The notes beneath the pieces are model-generated. The model made no database searches. It was given only the letters and a program-made list of their open reading frames with translations, and was not told where the DNA came from. From NCBI GenBank assembly GCA_019925095.2, contig CM034388.1, positions 8,082,501 to 8,146,500 of the forward strand: a stretch of DNA of 64,000 nt, read 5' to 3'. The position numbers and the translations under genes are program-made. Position 1 is the stretch's first letter. Each line of letters starts with the position of its first letter. The stretch is from Dendrolimus kikuchii (lineage: Eukaryota; Arthropoda; Insecta; Lepidoptera; Lasiocampidae). Positions 48,762-60,304 of this stretch are shown piece after piece.

Positions 48762-51700
48762 GTAATACCACCATAAATGGACGAACTAATATCCATTGTA
48801 TATAAATGTAAGTCTTAGAGGGGAGTAAACGCATACCCCAATATGACAGTGAAAATTAGGTATTATTATACTTTCTTCCATGGTATGGCAGAAGAACATA
48901 AAAGTAGTGTGACGGATACGCCTAGCAGAATGTCTCACCCTTAAGAGTACAGAGATTATGTTGCGCCTTAACGATAGCACGATAGAACGTTCCATAAACG
49001 TCTTAGACACAAAGTAACATACAAGCATACATAGCAAGATAGAGATATAGGACCAGACAATTGTTAGAACGAGATAGCTATATTCGGGAAAATGGAATAA
49101 ACATGCAGTTTTCTGGAAATGAGTGACAAAGAGGGGGATACTTGTTGGATAAAGACAGATATACAGTTGAATGACGTAATAGGGAGCATTTTAGAATGCC
49201 AAATATACCTCAATCCTGCCTTCATGTTACCTTGTGTCTAAGACGTTTATGGAACATTCTACCGTCTTATTGTTAAGGCGCAGCATACGCTCCGTACTCC
49301 TAAGGGGAAGAAATTCTGCTAAGCGTATCCGTCACAGTAGGGTAAGGCAGCTTAGGTCTTTAAGAAATATACATATATGTAGGTATGTGAGATTAAGTTA
49401 AGCGATATAAAACGGACTCAACGGAGTTGTAATAATAATAATAATAACCCGCAGGGGGGCTTTGTGGCGAAGCCTTAGGGAGTAGCGACACCTCGTACCT
49501 TGGCCAAGGCAAGGCCCCCGCCTCCGTGCTTGCCTTAGTCAGCCGGCTCGGAGTGGAGATCGCTAGAGCTAAGACTCAAACTCCAGGGGTGGAAGTGATA
49601 AATGGCATCACGTCAGAAGTATCTTTGGTGAACCTGCAGCCCACCTCTCTACACCCCTTAGCCACTTGTTTAAAACTTATAGTTCAGCAGACTATAATTT
49701 GCTTAGCTGGTGTATGCGCGTACATCTATATAAAATGAAAACTGCACTTCACTTGGACTATATTTTATATTAATTGAATAGCAGATAATATTTCACATCA
49801 ACAGTTCAATAGCAACTGACAATATTATTAGACACATGGGTTTATTATAAAATAATTAGGCTTCCATACAGTCAGTGTCTATGTAGGTTTCCTACACCAC
49901 TCACATCCATGTTGCCCCTGTTTTCGATGGCATCTTTTGGGGCCCGTGCAGGGAGTGGCGAGTAACCGTCTGCCCGTTTTTCCATGTTCCCTGAACATTG
50001 CGACGGGCAGACGCCATAGTCCCCATATTGCCAGACCCGACTACCACTAGCAGATACTTTTTGTCCTCATTTCCCACAATAGTCCTAGACTGGCCGGGAC
50101 TTGTCCTTGGGTGCATTATTATATGGTGTAGACAGGGATAATGGCCGGTCAGTGTCACGCCACATTTACATTAAATTAGGCAAGGGGCCTCTACGTGTTG
50201 GCCTTTCTATGGCCCCACGCAAGCCCTCCAAATATCCGGGCAATTTTTATGGCCCGTGTTCTTGAAAGACATACAAATAATAATACCAGAGAAAACTATG
50301 AAAATGGAAATATTTATTTTTAAGAAACACGTGTACTATTTGTAGTCTGTTGTTGAGATTTTCTAGGCCAGAACTTCAAAACAATTATTAATAATTATTA
50401 TTTTAAAAAATTACATTGTTATATATTTTATAAAGTATTCCACCCTTTGCAGATCCTAGAACTTGGAACCGTGCAGACGTTGGAAGATGGGTGTCCCAGA
50501 GAGGGGGCCTGCCTGAACGATTCCCGATGAACGGCAAAGCCCTCTGCCTTATGAATAAAGAGATGTTCGCAGCCAGAGTACCACACAACGGCATTATGCT
50601 TCATCAGGTCAGTTCCCCCAGTCTCTAAATCCTTCAAAACGACTAAATAAACTAATATAAAAGTGAACGAAGAAATAAACCTATGTTTCCAAACTCTTGT
50701 ATTAAAACACGTTGAGTTTTTAATTTAGTTGTTTTATGATGGGTTGAATTGCAAGTGAAAAAACGGCTGACATCCTGATGCCAAGCATGATATTGTTTTG
50801 TTGGATTAACTAGGGTTTTTTATTGTAACATTGCTGAATGTACCTGTAAGTTTAGGGATAATGTTTTTAACCTCGGACAGCAGAGTGAAGAGAGCACCTA
50901 TTGGCCGAATTGAAAGCATTTATGTCATCCACCTTCAGGATTGCATCAGTGGTGGCGAATGATCTCAGAATGTACCGATGCCTCGCAGCCACCTTTAGTG
51001 CCAAACCTGATTAACCTAATTGAATCGGTGCAAAGTAGCTAGAGCAATGGTTTCTTATAGCTCGACAGCATACTTTGGCTTTGTCACTTTGTCAACTGCA
51101 ATTGGTCGAATGCCGCCATCTTTTTTCTTTAGCGCGCATAAGTTGGCACTGTACATTTTTAGAAGTATATCTTTATTAACACAACCATAGAGCATTTGAT
51201 TAATCAAATCTGTTATATCCTTCAGCAGCAGCTCACCAGCATTGCCGGTGCCACCACTTAACAAATTTTTAAGATGTCGTAGAGTGAGGCCATCTAGCCC
51301 TCCGACCGAACCACTTCTGAAGGACATAACAGCTTTGAAAATGCTCTCTGGGGTTACCTCTAAATTACTGTCAGCGAGGTCTTCCGGAATATCTAGCAAC
51401 TGTGTGCTTCCGGAAGGTGGATTTTTGTCTTCCAAATTACATAAATACATATTATCACTCCTTTTCCCACAGGGTAGGCAGAGACTATAGATCTCCACTT
51501 GCGACGATCCTGACAAACAACTTTCGCTTCATCTACCTTCATTAACCTCTTCATACATGCACGTTTATTTGATATGCTTTTTACCTGACCTCGTTTTAAG
51601 ACTTCTCTTATTTGATCATGATGTGTACGTGGTGGTCTACCGGTACCAATTCTAACATTCACAATACTGTCATACACTTGTTTTGTGATTCTATTTTCAT

Positions 51701-52850
51701 CCATCCTCTCTACATGCCCAAACCACCTTAACGTTCCTTTTTTATCTCTTGTTATTACATCTTCTTTCAATCCTCAACGTTCCCTTATTACACTATTCGG
51801 TATCATATCATTCATGCTAACCTACCATATACTTCTCAAAACTCTCATTTCAACTGCATTTATTCTACTTTCATGCTTCTTCTGCCACACCCAACTTTCA
51901 CTGCTGTACATTAGTGTTGGCACCAACACCCCTTGATGGACAGCCAAAAGTGCCTTTACAGACACTCTTTGGCTTTTCATAGAAGAGTTTAGCGCTCCAT
52001 GTTAAATATCTAAATTAAATATTTCTAAATTAAATACGAGTATAGTTTAGTTTATTTATTTTAACTTTTAGTATTATTACTTAGTTTAAATTTTGTATAA
52101 ACATAAAAATGATCAATTATAGATGTTGTTATGAATTAATTAAGAAGAATATTAAAAATGGCAAAAGCCCAGTAAAAATGTGAGTTAAAATATACCTATA
52201 ACTGAACAAGAGTCTGTAGTTTGCTTAAAACCAATTGCCATAAAGGCCACACCTTTTTGTTGAATTCCATCGACAATATAAGTAGGCCCAATATATAGCT
52301 CCCGTAGTTTCTGAAAAATTGGCTGCGACATACAAACACATAAGAATAGATCCAGGACGCGCCGTTAATATGGGCCAGGTTGTGCGTCGCAAAGAGTACA
52401 TTGCATGCGCGTCGCACAACGGCGCTAAAGCCTGAAAGGCGCTGTCAAGTTAAATTTAAACATTATCATTAAATTAAAAGACAATGCCCGTTGGACAATA
52501 GAGAATTGCCGTATTTCAAAAATGAGTGCCCAGTAAGTTGTTTAGTGTTCTAAACGGGTAATTTTGGCCCAATGAACAAGTTTGTCGTGCGCGTAGCGCG
52601 TGACGTGACGGCGCAAAAGATTCTTGACGCATCACTGGGATAGATGGACAAACAGACATATAAAATATGTTTCTGACAGATTGGCTACGAAATTCCTAAG
52701 AAAATGATGGAGTATTCGAAGTAAATGTAAATAACGATGTCAAAAAGCTGATATTTGTTTTGTTTGTTTCAGGATTTTAGAAGACGCCTGGCTAGAGCCC
52801 TGACGCTACAAGAGTTACTTGAAAAAGTGACAACAAATGTTTATAATTAA
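48662..52850 (+). CDS. edl: Mae/Edl-like SAM/Pointed-domain protein, 110 aa, three exons
   Basis: Exons 48662-48761, 50453-50607 and 52773-52850 join in phase (333 nt with TAA). A ~33-residue leader (MPTQARCERVPPPHDSKWGP...) is followed by a Pointed/SAM domain with DPRTWNRADVGRWVS, RFPMNGKALCLMNKEMFAAR, VPHNGIMLHQDF and RRRLARAL. Drosophila Mae (Edl) has the same GKALCLM and VP-G-ML-DFR-RLARA pattern. Mae binds the Pointed domains of Yan and Pointed and controls their MAPK phosphorylation (family knowledge). No ETS DNA-binding domain follows; the protein stops 25 residues into the last exon. The first ATG in the exon is taken as start; five in-frame codons precede it back to an acceptor-like CAG, so a 5' exon exists. 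Confidence 0.87.
48910..49337. repeat. Fold-back element in mae intron
   Basis: Left arm 48910-49022 (GTGACGGATACGCCTAGCAG ... CCATAAACGTCTTAGACACA) and right arm ~49225-49337, its near reverse complement, are separated by ~200 bp. MITE-like; no ORF. Confidence 0.85.
49447..50275 (+). mobile_element. Non-LTR retrotransposon 3' copy C, split by an insertion
   Basis: Same family as 10889-11432, but extended upstream (GGGGGCTTTGTGGCGAAGCC TTAGGGAG...). A 235-bp insertion (49667-49901) with duplicated CCACT (49662-49666 / 49897-49901) splits it. Confidence 0.8.
50453..50607 (+). CDS. edl: edl/mae coding exon 2: most of the Pointed domain
   Basis: Acceptor CCCTTTGCAG, donor GTCAGT at 50608, phase 1 in and 0 out. 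Encodes the domain from DPRTW to IMLHQ. Confidence 0.92.
51055..51430 (-). mobile_element. Reverse-transcriptase 'fingers' fragment
   Basis: The minus frame contains VMSFRSGSVGGLDGLTLRHL, KNLLSGG and YSANLCALKKKDGGIRPIAV, an RT N-terminal pattern (GGxDGL..HL; KK.GGIRPIAV). The fragment is interrupted at ~51435 by the LINE at 51436-51990. It is probably from the same family as 36340-36640. Confidence 0.7.
51436..51990 (-). mobile_element. Diverged relative of the 18212 LINE (RT C-terminus)
   Basis: The minus frame has KGTLRWFGHVERMDENRITK, RGQVKSISNKRACMKRLM and RKWRSIVSAYPVGKG. It is homologous to but clearly diverged from the 18212 and 57554 copies. Nested in or next to the RT fragment at 51055. 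Confidence 0.8.
52773..52850 (+). CDS. edl: edl/mae coding exon 3 and stop
   Basis: Acceptor TTTGTTTCAG. Encodes DFRRRLARALTLQELLEKVT TNVYN, then TAA: the last Pointed helix plus a short tail. Confidence 0.88.
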   Translation, partial: DFRRRLARALTLQELLEKVTTNVYN

Positions 52851-54265
52851 TAGAATTAACCGAAAGTATTTCATGTCAAAACTTCGTTGCACGGATCAAC
52901 CAAACTGAACCCATTTGGTTGAAAGGGGCAGAAATGGAATAAACCCGATATAAAATTAAGTCCTTGGGTATAAGCTGATTATTATGAAATTTGGTATAGG
53001 TAATATAATTCCGATTGAAAATAAGAATATAAGTTGTTCCGTTAGGTTTGTTTTATCCTAAAAGTAGGCATAGTTTCCGCGTTAAATCGATAAAAATGTA
53101 ACGCAAATAAAGCCGTGTGGTTAGCCTAGTAAATGAAGTCTAACATGATTAGATAGATTTATTAGTTCCTCTGTTACAGTACTGAATAGGAGTAAAAATG
53201 TATCATTGAGTCCTAGAAAGAGAAGATGGAGCCGCATGTCATTGTGTATTTTTTTGTAGTTTTATTATTCAGAAATTGTAAGTATTTAGATCAAATAAAA
53301 TTGGACTTAAAACCTAAAACTTGTATGTTATGTAACATAATTTACACTAGTTTTTAAGTAACGTATAAAAATCATACAAAAATTATGATAACCTACTATT
53401 CTAATAAAAATAATAATAATTATAGTGTTATAAATAGTAATAACAATTTAGTTGATAGTTTAGTTGAATTACCATTTCGTTATAATTATTGATTAATGTT
53501 TACTAATTCTAGTCAAGAAGTAAAATAAATGATTCCAAATATTTTAAACAGTGTTTTATTAATCCTCCCGATACGTGCTTAAAGATAATCATTAAATTAG
53601 CCAAGTTCTTGTCAGACGGATATTGAAGGGTTCCACAGAGGTTAAATCGTCCACTGTTTTAGTTATTCAGCTACGAAACTTGACTTGTTGAAACCGCACA
53701 AAAATTACTCAACGAATCTTGTTCACAATAAGTTTTGTTTGTGTATTTTTTAAGCTGTATCATCTCGATTTTTTTAGAATTTTCTACTTCATAGTTCAAA
53801 ATTTAAATGGAGAGAACACAGGACACGATTTTTGATGCGAATATTACGCGTATTAATTCTAATTTTCACTATAAAACATCACAAAGGTTGTCTGATGATA
53901 TATCAAATGTCAATACATAACAAATTGTAGTGGCTACCAAAGAGTACATTGAATATATAAAGTAGCTACTTTCATTGAAAATTGTTTTGAACCAGTTTGG
54001 AAGCTTTTGCGATATAGAACAATGGCAAAAATGAAAAAAAAATGCGATTTGTCCTAGCCAAAAAATATGTCAATATCAATTAGGTAATATTTGTAGTTAT
54101 TACGGAACCCCTTTAGTCCATGGTCGAATACACTTGGCCTAGTTTTTTCTCTTTAAAGTTTTTAATACTTTAGTTTAGTACCTATTTGACATCTGTACTA
54201 ACATAATGAAATGTCATTTACAAATGAATTTACTTTGCGAAAATAAATGTTATTAAAGCAAAAAA

Positions 54266-54341
54266 ATGGACGAAGCATTTGAAAAACTCAAGCAGGATGG
54301 AAAGAACACCGTGGATAATTTAGTAAAATGGTTACAGGATT
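54266..54341 (+). CDS. TPPP-like gene exon 1
   Basis: ATG in an AAAAA context, 25 codons plus one base, perfect GTAAGT donor. Ends LVKWLQD plus a split Ser codon. Confidence 0.75.
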
Positions 54342-55050
54342 GTAAGTAACATTGTCTAGAACTTTTCACATTGCTTATTCATTTCAAATGCTAATCCAGT
54401 TCAATGATTCCATTTTTCGGAATTAAGTGTACCTATCACGTATTCATCCCCGTTAGGTGTATAAAATACAAATAAACCAAATTTCGTGTATCTAAATTGG
54501 TTAATTGCAAAGGCGGTGGTGTTAAAAAATCATCCACGATAGCAACAATGAAACTAAATCTCTCCCAATGGGTTTGGTGACAGACCAAAGCCGATAGGTA
54601 TAGCAATCAACGGTCACTCGATAAAAACGATATATAATTAACAAATACTTTTAACACAATTGAAGTTTATTTTTCTAATAACTTTTAAATCTCTACGCTA
54701 GTATAGGGTATAAATTGAATTAAAAAATGCAATCTATTATCCCAACCAAACTATACAATAATTTATATATAATTATAAAAAAATATAATTTTTGTTTCAT
54801 AAAAGCAAAACTAATAGAAACATCAAAAGAAGCTGAAACAAAAGTGCGTAAATTCTTCGATGGTGTAAAAGATGCCAAGAACGTTGAATTGGCAAAATTC
54901 AAAGAAGCTGTGACAAAATTAGCCGAAGAAAAGAAAAAAACCCTCGATGAAGCGAACAAAATGCTATCAGAAACAGGACCTCAGATTCTGAATGCTTTGC
55001 AAGCAGGCATGCAAGCTGTACAAGGCGCGTTAGGTCAAAGTTCTAAATGA
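54266..55050 (+). CDS. TPPP/p25-alpha-like small protein, 106 aa, two exons
   Basis: Exon 1 is 54266-54341 (ATG; donor GTAAGT at 54342). Exon 2 is 54806-55050 (acceptor CATAAAAG; stop TGA). It reads MDEAFEKLKQDGKNTVDNLV, KWLQDSKLIET, KVRKFFDGVKDAKNVELAKF, KEAVTKLAEEKKKTLDEANK, MLSETGPQ. The pattern W-x-x-D-x-K-[LV]-I ... F ... F-KE-x-V-x-x-LA-EEKK ... GP is that of TPPP proteins (tubulin polymerisation promoting). The protein is short and lacks a disordered N-terminus. The C-terminal half is a predicted amphipathic helix. An alternative reading is an unrelated helical (apolipophorin-like) protein. The weak AAAAG acceptor is supported by the DSKLIET join. Confidence 0.65.
54806..55050 (+). CDS. 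TPPP-like gene exon 2
   Basis: Starts at the split Ser codon (SKLIETSKEAETKVRKF) and ends ALGQSSK-TGA. The frame continues open upstream into the intron, but that part is Ile/Tyr/Asn-rich and intron-like. Confidence 0.75.
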
Positions 55051-55173
55051 ATAAAGAGTTTTCCTTAATTAATGAATGCTCAAAATCTTTTTAGTATAAA
55101 TATATCTAAACATTTTATCATCGTTAAATATTTATTTTACATTAATAGATACCTAAATTACCTATTACAAATA

Positions 55174-55693
55174 CAGTGTAAACTCCATGTAACGTCACTC
55201 AATTTAACGACAAACTCCCTTAAGCGTCGAAATCACTTCACTTTGGTTGGTTTAGCTTATCTTCCATACAATGATACAGTCTATATAGCATAACATCCAC
55301 TCTCAATAACGATAACAATTAAGGAATAAAAAGTACCTTTTAAGTCGCCAAAATTAGTAAAAACTGCATAGCTACGTTCTTTTATTGCTTTATTATCCTA
55401 GCCCGTAATAAACTCGACTGTCGGCATCATGCATACCGAAATTTCTAAGAAATTCCGAAATACGGATATTTCTAAGTATTTCAGTTATCACCAAGATGCC
55501 TCAATATCGCATGAAATAAATAAAATAAGTAAAAAATACAACAAAATTACTGGTGCAGCAAAAGTCGTTAGACAAAAATAACAGACTTCTCTCCATTTAA
55601 CGACAACTCTCTACAACGCCATAAAATGACTGTGAATTTTGTTCCATTCTTTCTGACCGTTCATTGTAGTCATATAATATAGAGCTTACACTG
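55174..55693. repeat. Pogo/Tigger-type MITE, 520 bp, TA-flanked
   Basis: Ends CAGTGTAAACTCCAT (55174) and its inverse ATAGAGCTTACACTG (to 55693) sit between TA dinucleotides. Subterminal AACGACAAACTCC / AACGACAACTCTC repeats follow. CAGTGTAA..CTC is typical of pogo-family ends. No ORF. Confidence 0.75.
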
Positions 55694-55779
55694 TAGTAGT
55701 TTTATTATACCTACTTATATACATTCTAAAATTCACAGAGCAAGGCAATATTATTATAGTAAAAATTATATTCAAAACT

Positions 55780-56230
55780 AGCTGATCCGGCAAACTTCGT
55801 ACCGCCTCAGAATCAATAAATAAAAAAGCTGAATGATAATTGCAGAATATTTCAACTTTAGTAAAAAATGTGGTCAAAACTTAACCGGAACGAACATCAA
55901 ACGTTTGACATTCAAAACAAAAAAAATTAAAAACAACCTTCAATTTTTAATTTAATTTGATGTCTTAACGATTTTTAAATTTAATTGATTTATAAACGAC
56001 GGGACGAACATCAAATATTTGACAGGTAGGAATAATTTCTAAGGAAAATCGAAATTGTCGTTTTTACTACAATCTTGCCAATTAAGATTTTTTTTATTTA
56101 AACATATTTTATTTTATCAAACAAAAAAACTGAATTCGATCCGGAACTAATTAAAACGTCGATAGTCTACTCTCACATTATGCCGCCTTTCACCACGGCC
56201 GTAACGCTTTTTCTTGACAGAAAAAAATCC
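55780..56230. repeat. Interspersed repeat (TAGCTGATCCGGCAAACTTC type)
   Basis: Begins CTAGCTGATCCGGCAAACTT CG, a start I recognise from insect interspersed elements. It contains two AACATCAAA-GTTTGACA blocks. No coding potential. Confidence 0.55.
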
Positions 56231-56284
56231 TAAGACTATTCTCTCTATATAGAAGTTTCACTTCAAAAACAATTGGATTACACT

Positions 56285-56420
56285 AATATTTTCTTAAGTT
56301 TTCGCGACTTGTATACATAATAAAACTACGTTTTAACGGTTTTGAGCGCGGTAATTTTATTTGATTTTGGTTTTTCCGACGTTTCGGCCACTTTTCAGTG
56401 GCCGTGATCACGTGATTACT
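56285..56420 (+). repeat. CCGAC fold-back family copy
   Basis: TTCTTAAGTTTTCGCGACTT ... CTACGTTTTAACGG ... CCGACGTTTCGGCCACTTTT CAGTGGCCGTGATCACG. Same order as 60845-60955. Confidence 0.75.
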
Positions 56421-56444
56421 ATATAAACCATAGAGAACACGATA

Positions 56445-56890
56445 TATTTTTTTTTAGATTTCTTGTCTGTTTGTTCGGGATTCACATAAAAACTACTGGG
56501 CCGATTTCGATACGGTTCTCGCTGACCAATAGCAAATTTTTAGACTTAAATACTACGCTACTTTTTATTCTGGGAATCCCGCGGGAAATCTTCTGGGAAT
56601 GATTTAAAATAGGGCTTAATTGAAAAAATATCTAATTCAAATGCGGTCTTTTTACTGGTCGATAACAAATTTTATGTAATAAAATGTATGATATTTCTTA
56701 TCCCCGGAATCTTTCAGAAATTTTCCTGGGAGCAGTTTGAAATTGTTCAGGTGCATAATTATTAGCTTATTCCGGTACAGTTTTTATTTAAACGATAGCT
56801 TATATTCTTTTATAAACGCTGTGATACTTTGTGTCCCAGGAATCCCGCGGGAATTTCAAGTCAAGCGTGGACGAAGTCGCGGAATACGGT
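56445..56890 (-). repeat. CCCGCGGGATTCCCGGG repeat family, inverted copy
   Basis: Reverse-complement counterpart of 45905-46390, including GACTTCGTCCACGCTTGACT TGAAATTCCCGCGGGATTCC at the high-coordinate end. Confidence 0.8.
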
Positions 56891-57553
56891 ATTTTACTAT
56901 GTCTTAGAATAGATCTATGAATGCATAAAATACATAGTTATCTCCATATGAAATCGAAATATGCTAATTAGAATTCATGTAAATGAGTTATATTTATTAA
57001 ATTTCGTTTTGAGGTTTCAATAATTTTTATCTGCTCCACAAGCACGCGAAACGGTAGCCGCCAATGCCGCCATAGTGTGACGTCACTGTCTTGTAAACAA
57101 CAACAAACTACGAGAATTATTCTCGGAGAATACTATGTACATAATATCTAAATAATCAGTAAACGTCTCTTGATTTTCTGACTTCGATTCTGTTACCTAT
57201 TCGGTTTCTCCAACATTTATGTATTATTAGGTATATCTTATATTAAATATATAATTTAACACGGTTTTATTTATGCTGATAGTATGAATTTGCCAAGAAT
57301 AAGTTCCGACTTCTGTTCTGCCGAACTAAGAAGTTTTTAAACTGTGATGTAAGTATTTCTAGTGGCCTAATTCCCTTTACAAATTTAACAAAGGTGGAGC
57401 TGTAAATGTTAATAATCTAAATATACTGATGGTTACAGGTCTCGAGGAGTCCTTCTGTGACGACACAATAGGCTCTGTTCAACTCAAACGAGACCAAAGT
57501 AGTTAAGTGTAGTTTGTCCAAAGCATAAAGCACGATCTCCTTCATATGCAGTT

Positions 57554-58137
57554 ATACTTAACATACATACATACATACATACATAACTTCACGCCAGTTC
57601 CCTTGCGGGGTAGGCACGAACAACAGAGCGCCATTTAGGCCCATTCTTACACACCTCACTTGCTTCTTTGACATTCATAACTCTTGTCATGCACACTCGT
57701 CTGTTCTTAAGGCTCCTGACATCACCCTCCGCTAGTACACGATCAATTTGATCATGGAAGGTGTGTCGTGGCCTTCCACGACTTCTGCATCCATCCACTT
57801 TTGCATTGTATGTCTGTTTAGTCATTCTTTCATCATGCATTCTTTCCACATGCCCGAATCACCGGAGCATTCCTTTCCTTACCTTCACCCCGACACTCTC
57901 TTTCAGACCAACTCTCTTTCTTACTTCGGTATTACGAACGCGGTCCGCGAGCGTCACTCCGCAGATTTTGCGCAGTGCTCGCATCTCAACCGCGTTTACT
58001 CTACTTTCATGCTCTCTCTTCCATACCCAACTCTCGCTTCCATACGTGAGCGTAGGTACCAGCACCGCGTTGTGTATGGCGAGCTGGGCCTTCTGGCTGA
58101 GGTTCTTAGCGCCTAGAAGTACTCATATACTTAACAT
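57554..58137 (-). mobile_element. 5'-truncated LINE copy with 11-bp target duplication
   Basis: Minus-strand frame: LTYGSESWVWKREHESRVNA, VEMRALRKICGVTLADRV, one TGG-to-TGA stop in LRWFGHV, then ERMHDERMTKQTYNAKV to YPARELA and (ATGT)n. ATACTTAACAT at 57554-57564 and 58127-58137 is the target-site duplication. Very close to the 18212 copy, but longer at its 5' end. Confidence 0.87.
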
Positions 58138-59207
58138 GAACAAGAAAAGTTGTGGAAAGTGTTCAATGCCATGACTGTCTCGCATCTCAAGGTGGCTGTA
58201 AACACGGTGTTGCTTTTTTATGTTGTTGCACCATCGAAGTGAATAGCCGTCCTTCGCGTTGGTGGAGTGCTATTAGTGAAAGACAAATTTAGCGATGATA
58301 GGAGCATCTACTAAAATATAACACACAAAAGAATTAACCAAAAAGAAATCACAAGAACTAGTGCCAGATAGTAAGCCCGATGAACCTCAACTTGTTTCAT
58401 TATTTCATAATCTTTGATTATACTCATAGATGAAAACTGACAGGTTTTTACCCAAAATATTACATTTATTTGATGAGTCCTTAAAAATATAAGTATTACT
58501 TACCTACCTAAAATCAAGATAAAAGTAAGTTATGGCATGAACTTGATATGGAAGAATAACAGCGTTCAAATGTTGTGAAGTTACTGTAGTGAAACTGCTG
58601 ATAAAACTCTTGTTGCTGGTCTTCTTGGTTGAAGAACTCCAAATACAGCAACTATAGCAGGGAAAAAATTAGATGAGCAGGCGAGGCCAGTAATTGAGAA
58701 ACAATTTGGAATAAACATTATAATGGTCTACATGTTTTAAAAGAGTGTCTGATGATTGCCACATCACCTGATATGATTGAAAGCATAACCACTTTTGAAA
58801 TCCAGTGTCTCATTAGTGAAAAAACTGCACAAATCTGTGTGGATAAAAATGGTGTTATTATCAATAAGTATTTTAAACAAGTATAAGTACAAATATAATG
58901 CACTGGTGCAAATCAAAGTTATTTTAGTGTTCCTAGTGTTTTTTGTGAATAAAATCATCAGATGTCATGAATAAAAGTTGTCTATTGTTATCAATATGTT
59001 ATATGACTATTAGTGAGTCATTATCTTTAAAAAAAAATATAATTTGTCCCATTTTATAAATGTGTAACAAATTAAATATGTAGCTTACTACTTACATGGT
59101 TTTTTATTTTTATATCCATATAGTATAGTTTAACTATGTAGGTCTGAGCACAAAGAATTCTTTTTAGCAAAAAGAACAAATAATTTCTTTAAAAACAAAT
59201 TAATTTC

Positions 59208-59340
59208 TGGTTCCTATTTAGTTATTATATTTATTAAATTCTTATCATTGGTTAAACTTTGACGTTACTTATATGGAATGTATGTCATATTTTAACTAAA
59301 ATAAGGTAATTAGCGGTCAGTAAGCTATAGGAACCGGCCA
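59208..59340. repeat. ~135-bp MITE, copy 2
   Basis: Ends CTGGTTCCTATTT and CTATAGGAACCGGCC, with TTTGACGTTACTTATATGGA inside. Related to 23969-24112. Confidence 0.75.
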
Positions 59341-60180
59341 TAAATAGTTCCTACATCTTGAATTTAGTGCTAAGTAAAACAAAATGACTATTTAATATTT
59401 TTTTATAGCAACGTGTGTAGTATTTTTTATTGTTTTACAAGTTTCTAAAGAATTGTCTATCAATTAAACTGTTTTAAAGCTATGTAATGATAATCATCTC
59501 AGTACAAAATTTGAAAATATGTAGTTTAAGTAAAAATATTCTAAAGAAATAAAACACATCATAATTTAAAGTAGTTTTATTTAATGAGTGTCTTGCAATC
59601 TTGCAAGTGTATGAATAAACAGGCTGTCTTTATACATAAGTCAATCTAACATGCCTATCAAATTTAAATTTATAACAATGTAATTTTAGCATGCAAAATT
59701 TTCTAAGTGTATATATCACTCTCTTAACATGTATTCTTAGACTAGCTATCTGCTTTGTCTCTTTTTCTTCTTCAATTGTAAGCTTGAACCAGAAGAAACA
59801 CTCATGAGATCTCAAGAAAATGAACCCTCTTTGAAATATAAACAATCCAAGATGCTTAAACTTCCTATCAACTAAATTACATGTATAGGTATAATGTTTA
59901 CCTCCAAACATTTTATAAAACTTGCTATATTCCCACGAGTTCACGTCGCTTATCCTGCCTGCATATCCAGCAGACACAAACGTAACAGACCATCAAGTGC
60001 ACACGCTTGCTTGTACTTTCTTCAGATATTTTTAAGGTGAAGTGGCAGTACAAAGAGTTGATTTGAAAGGTGTCTTTTGTAGTTGTCTGGTTTTGTGTAC
60101 TTATAAATTTTGCTTTCGAATGAATTGCGTAATAATCTTGGCTGGGAAAACTTGAATAGTTTATTAACTTTATTTTTATG

Positions 60181-60304
60181 GGTGAAATAGTACAATACAC
60201 ATACATACATAACTTCACGCCAGTTCCCTCGCGGGGTAGGCACGAACAACAGAGTGCCATTTAGGCTTATTCTTACACACCTCACTTGCCTGCGGTGAAA
60301 TAGT
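60181..60304 (-). mobile_element. ~100-bp 3' stub of the 18212 LINE family, 11-bp target duplication
   Basis: (CATA)n then ACTTCACGCCAGTTCCCTCG ... CTCACTTGCC. GGTGAAATAGT at 60181-60191 and 60294-60304 is the target-site duplication. Confidence 0.85.
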
